Assembly: GCF_040954835.1 (NCBI RefSeq)
Contig: NC_090699.1
Span: 19,415,817 to 19,479,816 of the forward strand
Length of the DNA: 64,000 nt
Origin: Lepisosteus oculatus
Lineage: Eukaryota > Chordata > Actinopteri > Semionotiformes > Lepisosteidae
Reading direction: 5' to 3'
Under the pieces are notes generated by a model. That model had not been told where the DNA came from, ran no database searches, and saw only the letters and a list, made by a program, of their open reading frames with translations. The position numbers were made by a program, and so were the translations under genes. Shown in pieces: positions 1 to 13,100 of this stretch (positions are counted from its first letter, which is position 1; every line of letters starts with the position of its first letter).

Positions 1-465
1 ATTACTTGTCCATTTAAAAAATAAGTCCGTTATAGTCAAGATAAGGAGTGTTCATTTTTTCTAAGCACAAAAGCAGAGGTGCAATGTACGCCCAGCAGGT
101 CAAACTTTCGCATGTCCATATTTTCAGAAAATTAAAACTATAACGGTATGATGACAGTCTCATATCCAAGGCAGCGAGTCATTTTTATTCAAGACATCAG
201 TGTTTTGAATAGTCATTTACAAGAAACGTTAAAAAAGGCACTGCAACACCCTTAAAATACAGATACAGTAAATGATATTTTGCTTTTATTACACTTAAGA
301 CTTCTCATGAAATGAACACATTCTCCAGAGGACCAACCACAGTAAATGCCCTTCCAGCCACAGATTGACTGGGCCTAAAAATAGACCACTGCATCGTAGA
401 ATCTACAGCCCATTCCGTGAGGCCAATGGGATTGCACTGGGTGCAAGATACCCAGCTCCATTAAT

Positions 466-507
466 GCTGGGCAATGGCCTCCTCTCGTTTCTCACCTTTC
501 TTATTTC
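466..507 (+). repeat. CR1-like LINE 3' terminal fragment
   Basis: Ends in a GGCAATGGCCTCCTCTCGTT segment and then CTTTCTTATT, the same terminal module as the longer copy at 6490-6662. Only the last part of the element is kept. The family name is from memory of fish CR1-type tails with short terminal repeats. Confidence 0.5.
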
Positions 508-3500
508 AATAAAATACAGTAACTACATTAAAAAAAACCTTCATTACATAGGGGCATAATTTCCCCTTAACAATTTTCTGACCTCTGACAGAATTACATC
601 AAAGCCACACGAGGAAGAAGTCATTAAAACTTTACATGAATATTGAGATGAATATTAATAATTGATTCGGTGCCTGCTTCCTCATTTATTGTGATCGACT
701 CAGAAAGCACTGCGAAACGTGTTAAGCTTGGAGACAAGCCACTGGAGGAGTAACAAAGAAAAGTGCATGCCTGAAAGGTTACAACCAGTCTCCACTCTGA
801 GAATAATATGCATGTACCTGGAGAGCATGCAGACATGCAGAGAAGTTAAGGTAAAAATAATTAACGGTTTTAGGACCTGGGCCTGTCTGGGGGCATAGAA
901 TCAAGATTTATCAGGCAATGAAAAGACAGGAGAAGATAAGATGGCTGACAATTGTTTTTCCTCAATTAACCCGGGCCAGTCCCGGGCCAGTCCCAGTTAA
1001 GAAAGCCCTATGTCAGTGATCTCAGGTCTGTCAACCCATTGTCTAAGCACGGGGATGGGAGCTCCTGTCCTGACAGAAGCAAAGAGGAAATCAGTGTCCG
1101 AATTTCAGCTTCCTGGACATCGCAGGACTGCTGTTAAACACATAGCAATGAACACAGAATATATCCTGTCCTCCATTCCATCCCCCACCTCCAAACACTC
1201 CCCCAAAAGCTTTCTCTTAAGTACTAAAGACGAGGAGCCACAATGCGTCTCCAGTGAATTTTCATTTCAGCCATGCTTGACAGAAGGAGTTCAGATCTGT
1301 GGCTAACTGTGATTTGGCCAAGGCTCACCAGTCAGCAGTTAAAGGTACTGTCTGTGTTGCAGTTCACCGCTAAGAAGGAGGTTAGGATTTGTTACATGTT
1401 CACTGCTTTTTTTTATTCTAATTGAAGGGCGCCCTTTACGTTTTCACCGCTGATAACCAGATACATTCTTCTCTATCAAAGACAGATTTTCCAACCACTG
1501 TTAAAGACCAAAAGGGAACCAATTGTGCCTTCCTCAGCCCCTATTCTGGAGCAGAGCCCTGTTTCAACACATCTGGCTCCAATTATCACCCCATCCTGCA
1601 GGCTCACAGAGGCCAAAGGCCCAGGACAGCACAGGCTGTGAACCTGAGGGGGATATTATAGGGCTTCTCTGCCGAGGCAGGGGTTAACAGGGAAAGCTCC
1701 AGAAACAATCTGGAAAGAAACGATCAAACATGACCATTTATACAGGGAAGAAACAAAGCCTTCTTATTCAATATACTTTACGAAGGTGCAAGTGAGCTTA
1801 AAAGTCATTAAATGGTGCAATGTACAGCAAAGCACAGCCTGGTCTTTGTTTGGACAGGGAGGCTGACACTCCTCAGATTTGTACTGAGCCCTGGGACAGT
1901 CTTACAGAGCCTGCAGGCCTGCTATGTGGACTGCTGCCTTGTGGGAAAGAGCTAACACGAAGATCAGCCAGACAAAGACCTCACTGATCCTCCTGCAGAA
2001 GAGAAGGGTGCCCCCAGCTTACATAAGCACAGAGCTCTCAGACCTACATCCATCCATCCCCACAAACCAGGAGTTTTCTGCTATAGAACTGATTTATTTG
2101 ACAGAATCATTATATAAACTGTCATAAAATGATGCATAATACACAGCTGCTCTAAAGTTGTTGCACTAATTTACATACAATTTCTCTATAAAATGGCTAT
2201 AGTTGATAACCGTTCACTTCGTTTGCAAATTGCATGTCACAGTGGAAGGAATCTTAACTCATAACAAATGAGCTTTACAATGTCACCATTTCCAAAGTAA
2301 TGGAGAAACAGAAGCAAAGCAGTCAAGAAAAAGAATACTTTGCACCAGGCAGAGAAGAAGCTGCTTCTAGAAACCCTTAAAAAACTTAAAAAATGCCACC
2401 CAAATGAAGGGATCTAAATGAACGGATTTGGTTTTGAGTCATGGCATCTGTAGTATCACATGAAAATATACTGTAGGCAATTGCTCTCAGGTTTACAAAT
2501 CATGACAAAAAAAATAGTAATGATAAGAGTACAGACAAAAATATCCACTGAAAATTTGCTTCAAACATTTATCTGTAATATTTTAAAACATTCCAGTGTC
2601 GACTCCTATCATATGCATAGAGAGATACACGTGGATAGACGTGCTGTTGTGTATGCCCGTATACCCCTCTGACGAACTACAGTGGAGCGTAGCAGCACAA
2701 AGCCAAAGTGTGTTCATGACACCTGTGGGCCAGTAGTAGTACTGTCAACTCTCTACCTCTGTTAGCGGCTGAATCCTGAAATATCAGAGCTCCCCACTGT
2801 CTGCGTGGCTTTGGTAAGCCTTAGACCACAGTGTGCCTGTGAACACCTTCAACATTAGCACAATAAATAAAAAAAAGAGAGGGTTAGACAGCCAGGATGA
2901 GCCTTTCTTCCTAGGTATCACAACATCACACTCTTTGCAGGCACCCATTACAACGCCAGCAGCTTGTGTTAGGTTTCATTCAGGCAAGCTGGGCACTGGC
3001 GCACCGCAGGTGAAATGAGTGGATCCCAATTCAGAACCTGGTCAATTTTATCAGGTTTTAAAGCTCAGCAGTAGACTTGATTTCAGTCTTTACTTTTCAC
3101 CCAAGCTATACAATTTAATTTCAGGAAAGCTAGAAACTTTATATCTATCCTACATAAAGAGAGGATTTTGCCAATATCCTTCATATAAATTATTTTTTCA
3201 TATATAGGACATATATTTTCATATATATACAACATATGAAAATTAAAAAAAAAAACGGATCAGAAAGCACACAAGCTTTAAGTCTTGATGTGAAAATAAA
3301 ACTATTCCGGGGAAGCAGATAAAGCAGCATTCATTTTTAATAAAAGATAAATATTACATGCATCTCAAAGCTAGAATTTCATTTCACTGCAAAACTACTT
3401 AATCTGAAAATTTGCTGTTACCAGCACTAAGATTTTGTCCAACAAAAATATACAGTTTAGAAACCAAATACGGTGAAAAGCCCACTCTTCCTTCTGTAGT

Positions 3501-4531
3501 TTCAGTGGAGGTTTGAAATTTTAGAAATACTTAGAAGAACAGATCTCATATCCTAAAACTCAACAGTTCATTTCAGAAGTTAAATACTACACTAATGCAA
3601 GACATAACTTACGGTTAAGGTTACAGATTCACGTCATAAGATTCAAGAGACCTCACGCTGTAGTTGGGAATGGATCTTGTCCACTGACCAGACCTATCAG
3701 CTTCAAATTAAAGATAATGAGTACAACTGTATTGGTGTCGCTTTATACACGTATAAGGTATAATTATAAATCCATTAATTAAAAATACTTTCTTATAATA
3801 ATAAAAAATAAAAATAAAAAAGCTTCAGTATTTTAACAAACACCTTCCCTTTGTGGCAGAATACTTTAAATCAGAAGCAAAGAAAGAGCACATTTTCTGC
3901 AAACTATCATCCAGGCCTTTCACTTCAATGTCACATACTGAAGATGACAACTCAGCAACCAAAATTATGTTCTATTTTGATTTTTCATTGCTAGTCGTAT
4001 TTTTGCTGCCAAAGGACATCCAGTATTTTAGTGCCACCACCCCTCCTTAATTTTCAGTATTTCAAGTGTCCAGTTTAATGTGGAGGGGAATTGAATCAGA
4101 TATGATAGCAAATTAAACGTGATACTCTACATTTTCTTCTCATTAAATCGGTGTTTTCAAAACCTGTTTCCTGGAATTGTTTTACTTTTACACATCATGC
4201 AATCTATATCATTAATCAGACCTACGACACTAGTCATAACGACAACAACTGGTCAGAAGCACAATACATTTTCTCATCATCTTTCTGCAAAACCTAATAT
4301 TGCTTCTGCTCATTGATCTGTTTGAGATATTATGCACAAGATCTTTAAAACTGGGTAGCAATTCCAGATCAAGTTTGTTCAATTTAGGACTTTCGTCTCC
4401 AGCTCATGGCTTGTAAAGAATAAATAAGCAGTTTAACTGAGGGGTGCAGAAGGAGCTGTGCACAGGAGAACATGAAACGTGTTAAATTCCTACCTTCCTT
4501 CTGCACAACTTCAGTGACAAAAGTGATAACT

Positions 4532-4541
4532 CCCCCCCCCC
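4532..4541 (+). repeat. Homopolymer (C)10
   Basis: Ten consecutive C; likely length-polymorphic. No gene context beyond the pald1 3' intron. Confidence 0.9.
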
Positions 4542-4693
4542 AATCAATTCTGTTAATGCTGAATGATTTCACAGGAAAGCACCCTGATGTCACAGAAAAT
4601 CCAATCAAACAGAAAATACTAGCTCCGCCACCCAGAGACCACTGATTTTTCTATTGAAAAAAGTACAAGATTCCCTGCTTATTAAACATACAA

Positions 4694-4970
4694 GGGCGGT
4701 GCGGTGGCTCTGTGGCTAAGGATCTGCGCCTGTGGCTGAAAGGTTGCTGGTTCGCATCCTGCGACCGGCAGAGGAATCCTACTCAACAGTTGGGCCCCTG
4801 AACAAGGCCCTTAACTCCAGCTGCTCCAGGGGTGCTGTATAAATGGCTGACCCTGCGCTCTGACCCCAAGCTTCTCTCCCTGTCTGTGTGTCTCATGGAG
4901 AGCAAGTTGGGGTATGCGAAAAGACAAATTCCTAATACAAGAAACTGTATATGGCCAATAAAGTGATCTC
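4694..4970 (+). repeat. tRNA-derived SINE, copy 1
   Basis: The tRNA-like head has an A-box-like TGGCTAAGGATCTGCGCC and a B-box-like GGTTCGCATCC (4749-4759), i.e. internal RNA polymerase III promoter elements. The body has the GGCCCCTGAACAAGGCCCTT segment and the 3' end is AATAAAGTGATCTC. A second copy at 47203-47478 aligns over its whole length, which defines the family. Confidence 0.85.
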
Positions 4971-6489
4971 GTACAACCTTTTTAACTTCCAGCTGATACA
5001 TTTTGAAAAATGTTCATTTCCCAACATTGAGCGTGCCCTTGACAAAGATAAAATTATCTTGCTTCTCATCACAATCAATTTGACAAGATATTTAATCTGC
5101 ATGTGTTGGAAGAATGCCAGTGCACATTTTGTGGGCTGCTAAGATAACTAAGAACTAATTCTGAGCTGTTATATAGTGATTTTCCTCTGTGCAATACACA
5201 TAGGACATTCACCCTTATATAGGGTATAGGGTATAGAGTGTGTAGGTTCTTTACCCACCACTGAATCATATGACCCATCTGGGAGCAGCATACCTATTGT
5301 TCTCAATTGTCTGACTAGGCAGGCCTTAAATACACAATATAAGCACCTTCTGCAACAGTGTCCCCTGTCACCACAATGGGGTGTCGGGTTTAAATTCCTA
5401 CTCCAGAGTTCCTGTACAAAAACAGTTGTGTCATCAGTGGTCCCAGTGTTTCTGGGTCACTTAATCCTGGACACCATTTTGTCTCCAGAGAAGATGGAGC
5501 CAAATTTCTTTTAAACCAACGGGATTAAATTATTTCCTGCACTGAAAATATGTACCAGAGCTGTGTAGATGGCAGATTCTTCAAGGTTATTTCTCAAGCA
5601 GTTGTATTTGCTGCATAGTCTCTTGTGCAGATAACCTAACTTTATAAGGTTGCTTAAATGATTTAGGATATAGACGTTTCTTGCGACCTTTAAGATGCTC
5701 TTTTATAGTTTGTCAATGAAAGCAAATAAACTCAGCAGAGAATTGACTTCAACTGGAGAGGTATGCATCAACAGTTTGAACACAGAAAACTCAAGGTAAT
5801 ATGAGAAATACGGGGAAAAAGGAAAAACTTAATTCCCATCTCATTACAGTAATAGCAGATTTGAGAAAGAAAAACTGAATTTCTTTAAATGCCATATCAG
5901 TGTCTTATATGCAGGATCACACACAGAGCAAACAGCAATAAAGCACACCCAATACCTAGCACAGAATCCAAAATCTTTTGATTTGAATTTATTCCTGGTT
6001 TGACATGAGAAGGTCCTGTGAAAGTGTTTCATCCTGGTTGAAAGCTTTTCAAGTTCAGAATGTATGTCTTTAGTCATGACTCCCCTGTGATAGATTGTAA
6101 GATGTTCAGTGATTCAGCCTGTAATTTTAGAGATGCAGTAAATCTAACAGACAGCGTGCAGCCTTGTTTAAATACAAGCAAATCACAGCATCACCACATG
6201 GACGAATTAAGTGTCCTGTCAGATTTTATTACAAATCTACAAATGTTTTGCAATTGCAGGTGCTCTTCAAAGTTAAAAAAAAAATGCCTGGAAAGCAAAC
6301 TCTGTTCAACAGCATTATCTCACTGGTAACATCTCTGTACTTGTTGGCCAAGCAGAATCTCAACTCCGCATGACAGTGCACTTAAACCCGAGGACAGGAG
6401 GAACTTCTGTACACGTAGGGTTATAGCAGAATCGAACAAGCTCAAAACGTCAGGAGAGACATTTAGAACCAAAGCTACTTCTTGGACAG

Positions 6490-6662
6490 GATTGTGGGAG
6501 TATGAAACAAGCAACCCAAACCTGCTGTTGAAGCCGAAACACTGGCTGCCGTGAAGAAACAGCTGGATGAGCTCTTCAGATCCCTGGATCAGCTACTAGC
6601 TACCAAATGGGCTAGATTGGCCGAAATGCCCCCTCTTGTTTATAACAATTCTTATATTCCTT
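6490..6662 (+). repeat. CR1-like LINE 3' end
   Basis: About 170 bp matching, in forward orientation, the 3' end of a common fish non-LTR retrotransposon. It includes a GAAGAAACAGCTGGATGAG segment, GGGCTAGATTGGCCGAAATG and the ending TTCTTATATTCCTT. The reverse-oriented copy at 32578-32686 shares the block around the CAGCTCCAGCAACATGG-type motif. Confidence 0.7.
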
Positions 6663-7035
6663 AAACACCACCAATCTTATTCAAACATCAGGCGCTAAAC
6701 ATTTCCAGCCAGTGCCTGAGCACAACTTTTTCGCAAACTGGCAATCCCTTGTAGAGCAAAACATTTTGTGTTGAAGCTAAAGTATACAGATCCAATGCAT
6801 TGTCACTGATGTTGTAGAATTTGGAAGCTTTTACAACATAGTTTCTTCCGACACAAAGGAATGTGTGACGCTGTGTACGAGCCTGTCACCTGCTTCCACA
6901 GATCAGAATGTATTTAAAAAAGAAGATTTAAAAAAACTCGCATCGCCCAAGTGTGCACTTTGGACGCCGTGAGCAACCATTTTTAATATTGCAACTTGAG
7001 GATGATAACATACTTCCAAACACACTACTTCCTAC

Positions 7036-7176
7036 CTGTCTGTAGGTGCAGATGATGATCTCTCTCAGGTGATAGTGCATTGGAGTCATGGTCTCGCTCA
7101 CAGCATCCAAGGCCATATCGACCTCCTTCTTCATTTTGTGGCCCTCGGGGAGAAGTCTCACCAACTGCATGACAAC
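7036..7176 (-). CDS. pald1: pald1 coding exon, residues 722-768, last one found
   Basis: 47 codons between the acceptor CTGTTCAG and the donor GTAGGA. It encodes VVMQLVRLLPEGHKMKKEVD and then VSETMTPMHYHLREIIICTY plus RQ, a very conserved paladin block. The functional donor after 7036 shows that at least one more exon follows to the left. Confidence 0.95.
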
Positions 7177-10100
7177 CTGAACAGAAAGGGGTTGATTTAC
7201 ATGGTGAAAAGTGTCTCTGTACCTCTTACGAATTAAGAAGCAGGAAATTATTATCATGGAGGAGTTTATGTGGAGACAGTAACTAAAACTGTCCCAGAAT
7301 ACAGGGGATTCCACTGTTTAACATGTGCTCATTATTGAATGAAGTGATTAATTGGATCTACTTTCTTTGTTTCCTTTTTGGTTCTAGTATTACATTGGTC
7401 GGAAAACCGTCGATAACCTTGCTTGAGTCACACTCTTGAAAACTGTAAAATAAAAGATGGTCTTTCCCTTTATGCAGCTTCTATGAAAAAAGAAAAGGCT
7501 GAATTAAAAAGGAATACAGAAAGAAGCTGACTGGACATAGAGGCTGTGATACTGTTGCAGAAGAGAAAGGCCATTGTCATCCTCGGAAGCTGAGAATCAA
7601 GCTTAGTGTAACATTTAGTCATTTTGAACCAACCAAGAGTCATAAACACCTTACAGAGGAAGTGATAATAAAGGCAAGAGTGAGGTCAGGCACTCAGAAC
7701 ATGAAAGATGTGAAAAGTCAGCATGAACATATTTTAATCATCCTGTCAAGCCACTGTGAGTGTGCAGAAGGGTTCAGCTGCATCTGCAGACAACTCATAC
7801 TTAAAATACAGAATATCAGGTTGCAAAGGCCCTCTTCCAAAGTGGTGACGTGATACATTCAATCCCTTTCTCTACCACTTCCGCGAAACAGACACGCACA
7901 AAAAAAAAAGACCATCTACAAAATTAGAAACGAGACAGCGCTGAGAAAGGGAGGATTCATGCCGACAGGTTTCCATCACCCATACTAATTCAAACCAGTG
8001 GCCTCGATTTTGCTGGCTGGAATACCTTAAACAGTAGTGTCGTTATAGTGGATGTCAGCCTGCAGACATGACATCAGAGCCTGACTGGGTGGCACACACC
8101 CCTCAAGGGCTCCATGAAGAGCCGTCTGTATGATGTGATGTAGTAAGCGTGCCAAACTGCCATCCCAGTCAGGGACTCTAGCACACAATTTATTGCACTG
8201 CCTCTTACACTCTCCTTGGAATCACCTGAAGAACATAAGCTGCAAAGATTTCCAGCCCTGCACATGTGATCTGTCTATTAATAAGGCACAGATACTTTGC
8301 ACCTACTGGGAGAGGGAAAAAAAAGGAATGCTGGTACTTTCAAGTGGTCGCCAATAATGATGCTTCCACTTGAACCTCACAAACCTTCACCACAGAGCCA
8401 CGGAGGACGAGTTTGCTCACGGCGGGCAGGATGAAAAGGCTGTGCTCAGGACAGGGCCACCTTTGTATTCCTGCAAATGAGCTTGCACAAGCAAGCCAGA
8501 AATAAGCAGGACTGCACGTCTACTGAAGATCAAGCTTACGATGTTTCCTGACACGGCTCCTTGGCAACAGAACTCCAGAATTTACAGCAGTCTTTAGAAT
8601 GAATCACTTCAGACAGACACAACCACTGGAATACCACTGTCTATGACTGGACAAATCAGACCACTTCTAAAAAGATGATACAACTACAATGTCTATAGAT
8701 TCACCTCAACACATTTAATGCCCAAGGGCTCATTTTGTCTCTCAAATAGATGCTTTTTGAGATATAAGCTAAACAACAAACACCGATTACACACTACTTG
8801 GAAAAACTATGTTTATTGTTTTGTTCACCTCAAAGTCAAAGAAATACCCTAGTGCTTTTCTAAAAAAAATAAAAGATTAGTTATTGTTTGAAATAATATT
8901 CAAGATAGAAAGATAACCTGGTCTTTAAAACAGAATATGGTGCTAATGACAGTTTAAGCATTGACATTAATTAGGTGTTTAAAATAATTAAACCAGTGCA
9001 TGTCATTCAAATGGAGAACAGCCCAATGAATAAGCAATCAAAGATATCAAATTGAAAAGCAATGTTACCTCAAATTCCCCTTTTGTGTATTTGGCATCAG
9101 GAACACTCACTATTTCATCTTCACTGAATTCAGGAAATCCCTGCAAAATGAAAGGAGGCGATTTGCTGAAATAATGTGACAGCTGTCATAGATTTCATTC
9201 CAATAAACGACTCATGCCCAGTGCAGTAAGCAAACAGCCACCCTATAAAAGACAGCTGAGAATGGAATATTTGTGTTCATGATGTCATTCATGATGGATG
9301 AATAAAATCATAACACATCTGACAGCCTCTTGCAAGAGCCCTGTGGACACCTTTATTAGCAAGCGGCAGAATATCTCCAAATACAGTATATACTATCATT
9401 ATGCAAAACAGCTTTCCTTTTGAGTCAACTGCTTGGTTTCCAAGAGCGATAAAAGCAGTCTCTCCACATGTACTAGGAAGCAGCACTCGCTTAGAACATA
9501 AAACCCCACGTTCCTCACAGCGGTAAAAGAATTTGACTTCTCCCGTTTACGTTTCATTTAGCCACCCCCTCGCAGGAAAAGAAATGTTTTCGCAGAAGCG
9601 GCTGGCCCTTGTCCCCATTGGGCACCGCACGTGGGATGGCGCGGTGGGGACTTCGAGACGGACATACGTTGAAGTGCCAGAGGATGAGAGTGGCGATGAC
9701 CATGGCGGTGGTGGTGCTGCCCTTGCCGTTGTGGCAGTTGAACACAAAGGCAGTGCGGGAGTCCTCTGCCAGGGCTGCCTTCATGGCCTCCATGAGCTGG
9801 TCAAAGTCCTGCAGACCAAACAAACGCGTCAGGGGCTGTGTTCAGCGCACCCAGAGAGCACACAAGAGGCTCCCACAAAGCATCTGCCGGGCGGAGATAA
9901 AAGGTCCAGAAAAACAAGAATATGCAGTTTGGAGGTCTGGAAAGGGAGCTGTGGCTGTAATACATGAAAGGCCGTCTGGCAGGGAGGAAAGCTGTTATGA
10001 TGCTCTTGGTTATTTGTAACCGTTCTTTTGTTGAAATCAAAATAAAAACCTGATCTAAATACACACTCAAATGTATTGTCTTCATAGGATTAACAATAAA

Positions 10101-13100
10101 CAGTTTGTTTACTTCAGTTATAGTTCAGAACAGGCAGAAACTGTTGTCTTGTAACACTTTATAGAGGGCTGCCTAAAAGAACAAGCTTCAAAGCCCAGCT
10201 CTGACACTGTAATATGATGTTTTCCACCAGAGGGAGGTCTTGCACACTTCCTGACACACTTCTATATACTGTATACCAAAGACCAAACATTCTTGTACTG
10301 AAACTCTTCATTTGCATCTTTTTCTAACTACAGAAAAAAGACTACAAGATAACAGGTTCTTCTATTTGCGTGCACTGCAGCCTGAGCTATTATTTTTGAC
10401 TGAGGAGGCATATATAGACCACTCCTGAGGTCGCCCTGTGAGTTTGGAGTGTATCCTACCTGCTCCTTAGGAGCACAGCAGTCAGAAAGTGGAATGCGTT
10501 TGTACACCAGTCCTTTGCAAGTGCTTTTGTGCTGGTTGAAGATCTCTTGCACTGTCACACAGGTTTTAAACATTTTCATCTGCTTCTCCTGCTCCAGAGA
10601 CACCTCCAGCCATTTCTGGGCTTTCAGGATTTCCTCTTTGACAGCAGTCTCCAGTTTCTAAGAGCAAGACAGATCATACTGAGTCAGCATCAGATGTTGT
10701 TCACCACAGGCAACAGAGGATAGAAATTTTCTGAAGGCTGATGCCTAAGTCTTGGATAAAATAAAACCTCTGGAGGACTGAACTTGGGTTCTCTGTGATC
10801 ACCTGAAATTAGCAGCGTGTTTCCCCAGCAGAAACTATACTTTGCCTCAATAGGAGAAAAAAACTGTTAATCATTAGACATGATAACGGAGACCTTCATC
10901 AGGTTTCTTTCGGTTTATGCTTGGCTGCTCTGACACATTCTGTCCAACCAGCTGAAAAATACGTCATTTCCCACAAGACGCCTTTCTTTCAAGAATGGAG
11001 TTTAATAGGTCACAAAAACTCGGTGATGTACTCAAGACTGGGAGAAAAGCGGACAATAGGAGGAATCCCTATTTATGGGGGGATTGAGACAGAAGATGGA
11101 CAGACGGATGACTCCCGCTCACTGCCTTGCCTCGATCTCCTGTGGACTGCTGGCGGGCACAGGGATGCGCGTCTCCAGCCTGGATGGCTCCCGGGGAGTG
11201 AAGATCTGGCCGTTGCCCTCGAGGACCAGCTCCTCCTGCAGGTTCAGCCACAGGATGTGGGAGTACTTCCTCTTCTCATCCGTCAGGTATCCCAGCACCG
11301 CCCCCGCCCCCTGAACACACCAGCAGGCACTGCTCATTACATGTCAAAAAAGCGTGAAGCCCCTCCTGTCCAGGTGAGTAGCTTCTCGCAACAGAATCAC
11401 ATTTCTAGGAACCACCTGCAGGCTTGGCTACTCCTGTTGTACCAAGAATATACTGTATAGTTACAAAAAATAAATATAAGGTATAACTGGCTGTTGTGGT
11501 TTTGCAGAGAACAGAAGAAATTAACCCGTTCCCAGTTCTGTATTGACAAGAAGCGAAATACACAACTTCAAAGATCAACAGTAATAAAAAGACAGTTTAT
11601 CCCTACAACAGGAAAGTACAGCATACCTATCTGCAGAGCACAAAGTAATGTGAATAGGTGAGTCTTTTTACCAGACTTTATTCCACATGAAAGCATATAT
11701 TTAACTAGCAAGATATCACACGCCTGAAGAACAAAAGATGAGAATTGAAGTTTTCTGATTTTTTCCTTGTCAGTAAAACACAGCCATTCCCTGTTTTATA
11801 ATACTCGGTATCAAGTTACACTGAACTGCATCGGTTCTCCCTTATTATCAGACTTCACCTATAATTCTTTGCTTGGGCATTAGGAACCCGGTGTCACACA
11901 CTGGATTTAAAGACTTCTGAACTGACGCAAGGAGCAGAGCTCCTACCTCTGAATTTGGCTGTGCCATTCCATACACTGACATTTTGGGGACTCTTCTGAA
12001 GTTAGCTACTTTCATTTCTTTGACTGTACTTAGAACATCAGGAGCCAAAAAATCATCTGATACCTGTAAGAAAAGAGAATCACAAGAAAAAACAATAATA
12101 AATAACATTACAGCAAGCTATGTGTCTGCAAACAACAGCTGATAATAGCTTGGCTGCCCTTTTTTTCCTCAGAATACGTTTTGTGAACATTCTATTACCC
12201 TAAAAAGTAATCTCTAATCTCTAATTAAACACAAGTTTTGTTGAAATAGCTGTTTTTTATTTGTAATCATGATGTACTTCTCCAGAAACAACTTAGATGG
12301 CTAAATTAATATGAAAAATGAAAACAAGATTATCTAATGGCTTCCAGAAGGCTTATCCAGGAAAATCTGCACTCTAAAAAGAAACAAGTGATAAAGCATA
12401 AAAATCACAGGTTAATATCCAGGCTGTATCAGAGGATTAGAGAGAAGCCCAGCAGACCCCAGGTGCCAACTTGGCTGTGTATCATTAACGAGCTGTGCAA
12501 TTTCATTATTTTAATCCTGAGCAGGAGCTACATCTGCCCTTCAGACAAAATCAAAAAAATTAAGAGGTGAGTGTCTAACTGCTCTTGTCAGGAGAGGCAG
12601 CAGTTCTCCGAGTCTTCTAGGTCACCACAAGGGAGCAGCCGTGAGTCACTGAAGCCATTCATGAGCTCCAAATGGGGCATGAAAGAGGAAAATTAAAAAT
12701 AAAAATAGTCTGAAGAAATTTTTACGTGGTGCAATAAAGAGGAAATGCCAAGAAGTCATTAAGCAAGCCCACCATGTAAACAAAAAAAAAAGTTTAGCCC
12801 AACATTCATCCATAGACAAAACTCACCAGCACTCTTGTTCCTTTGGTTACGAGGTCTGCGGGCGCCGACAGTTCTGATAAATTCATACAGGCGAGCAGCC
12901 TGTAAATCCACGGGTGGCTGCACATCCACTTGCTGAAGTTCAGTGCGAACACCAAAGGGTACTGGAAAAACACAGCTCAAGGTCTGAACACAGTCAACTT
13001 GCTCCATGAACAGCACAAGAGAAGCCCAGAATTTTATATAGTTCCTGGATACATCGGATGTACTGTATTTTTAAAAAGAGAGTAAATGCTGGAATCTTCA

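Larger units (their letters stand above)
1..7035. other. Non-coding DNA 3' of the last found pald1 exon
   Basis: Probably the last pald1 intron, possibly with 3' UTR of the missing exon at the far left. I searched the minus strand for the expected YLERY, FN.YLH and RYRW motifs of the paladin C-terminus and found none. Minus-strand AATAAA-like sites occur near 185 and 285. The stretch contains a LINE tail (466-507), a tRNA-derived SINE (4694-4970) and a second LINE 3' end (6490-6662). Otherwise it is AT-rich with short open frames that look like chance. Confidence 0.6.

Noticed and set aside
9533..9967. Plus-strand open frames of 144 and 136 codons
   Set aside because: They lie antisense to the paladin exon at 9668-9808, whose minus-strand translation is clearly conserved; codon shadow.
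11121..11122. GT donor (GTGAGC) for the paladin exon at 11131-11310
   Set aside because: It would put the following well-conserved exon out of frame; the GC donor at 11130-11129 keeps it.
10921..11460. 179-codon plus-strand frame
   Set aside because: Antisense to the paladin exon at 11131-11310; no family resemblance.
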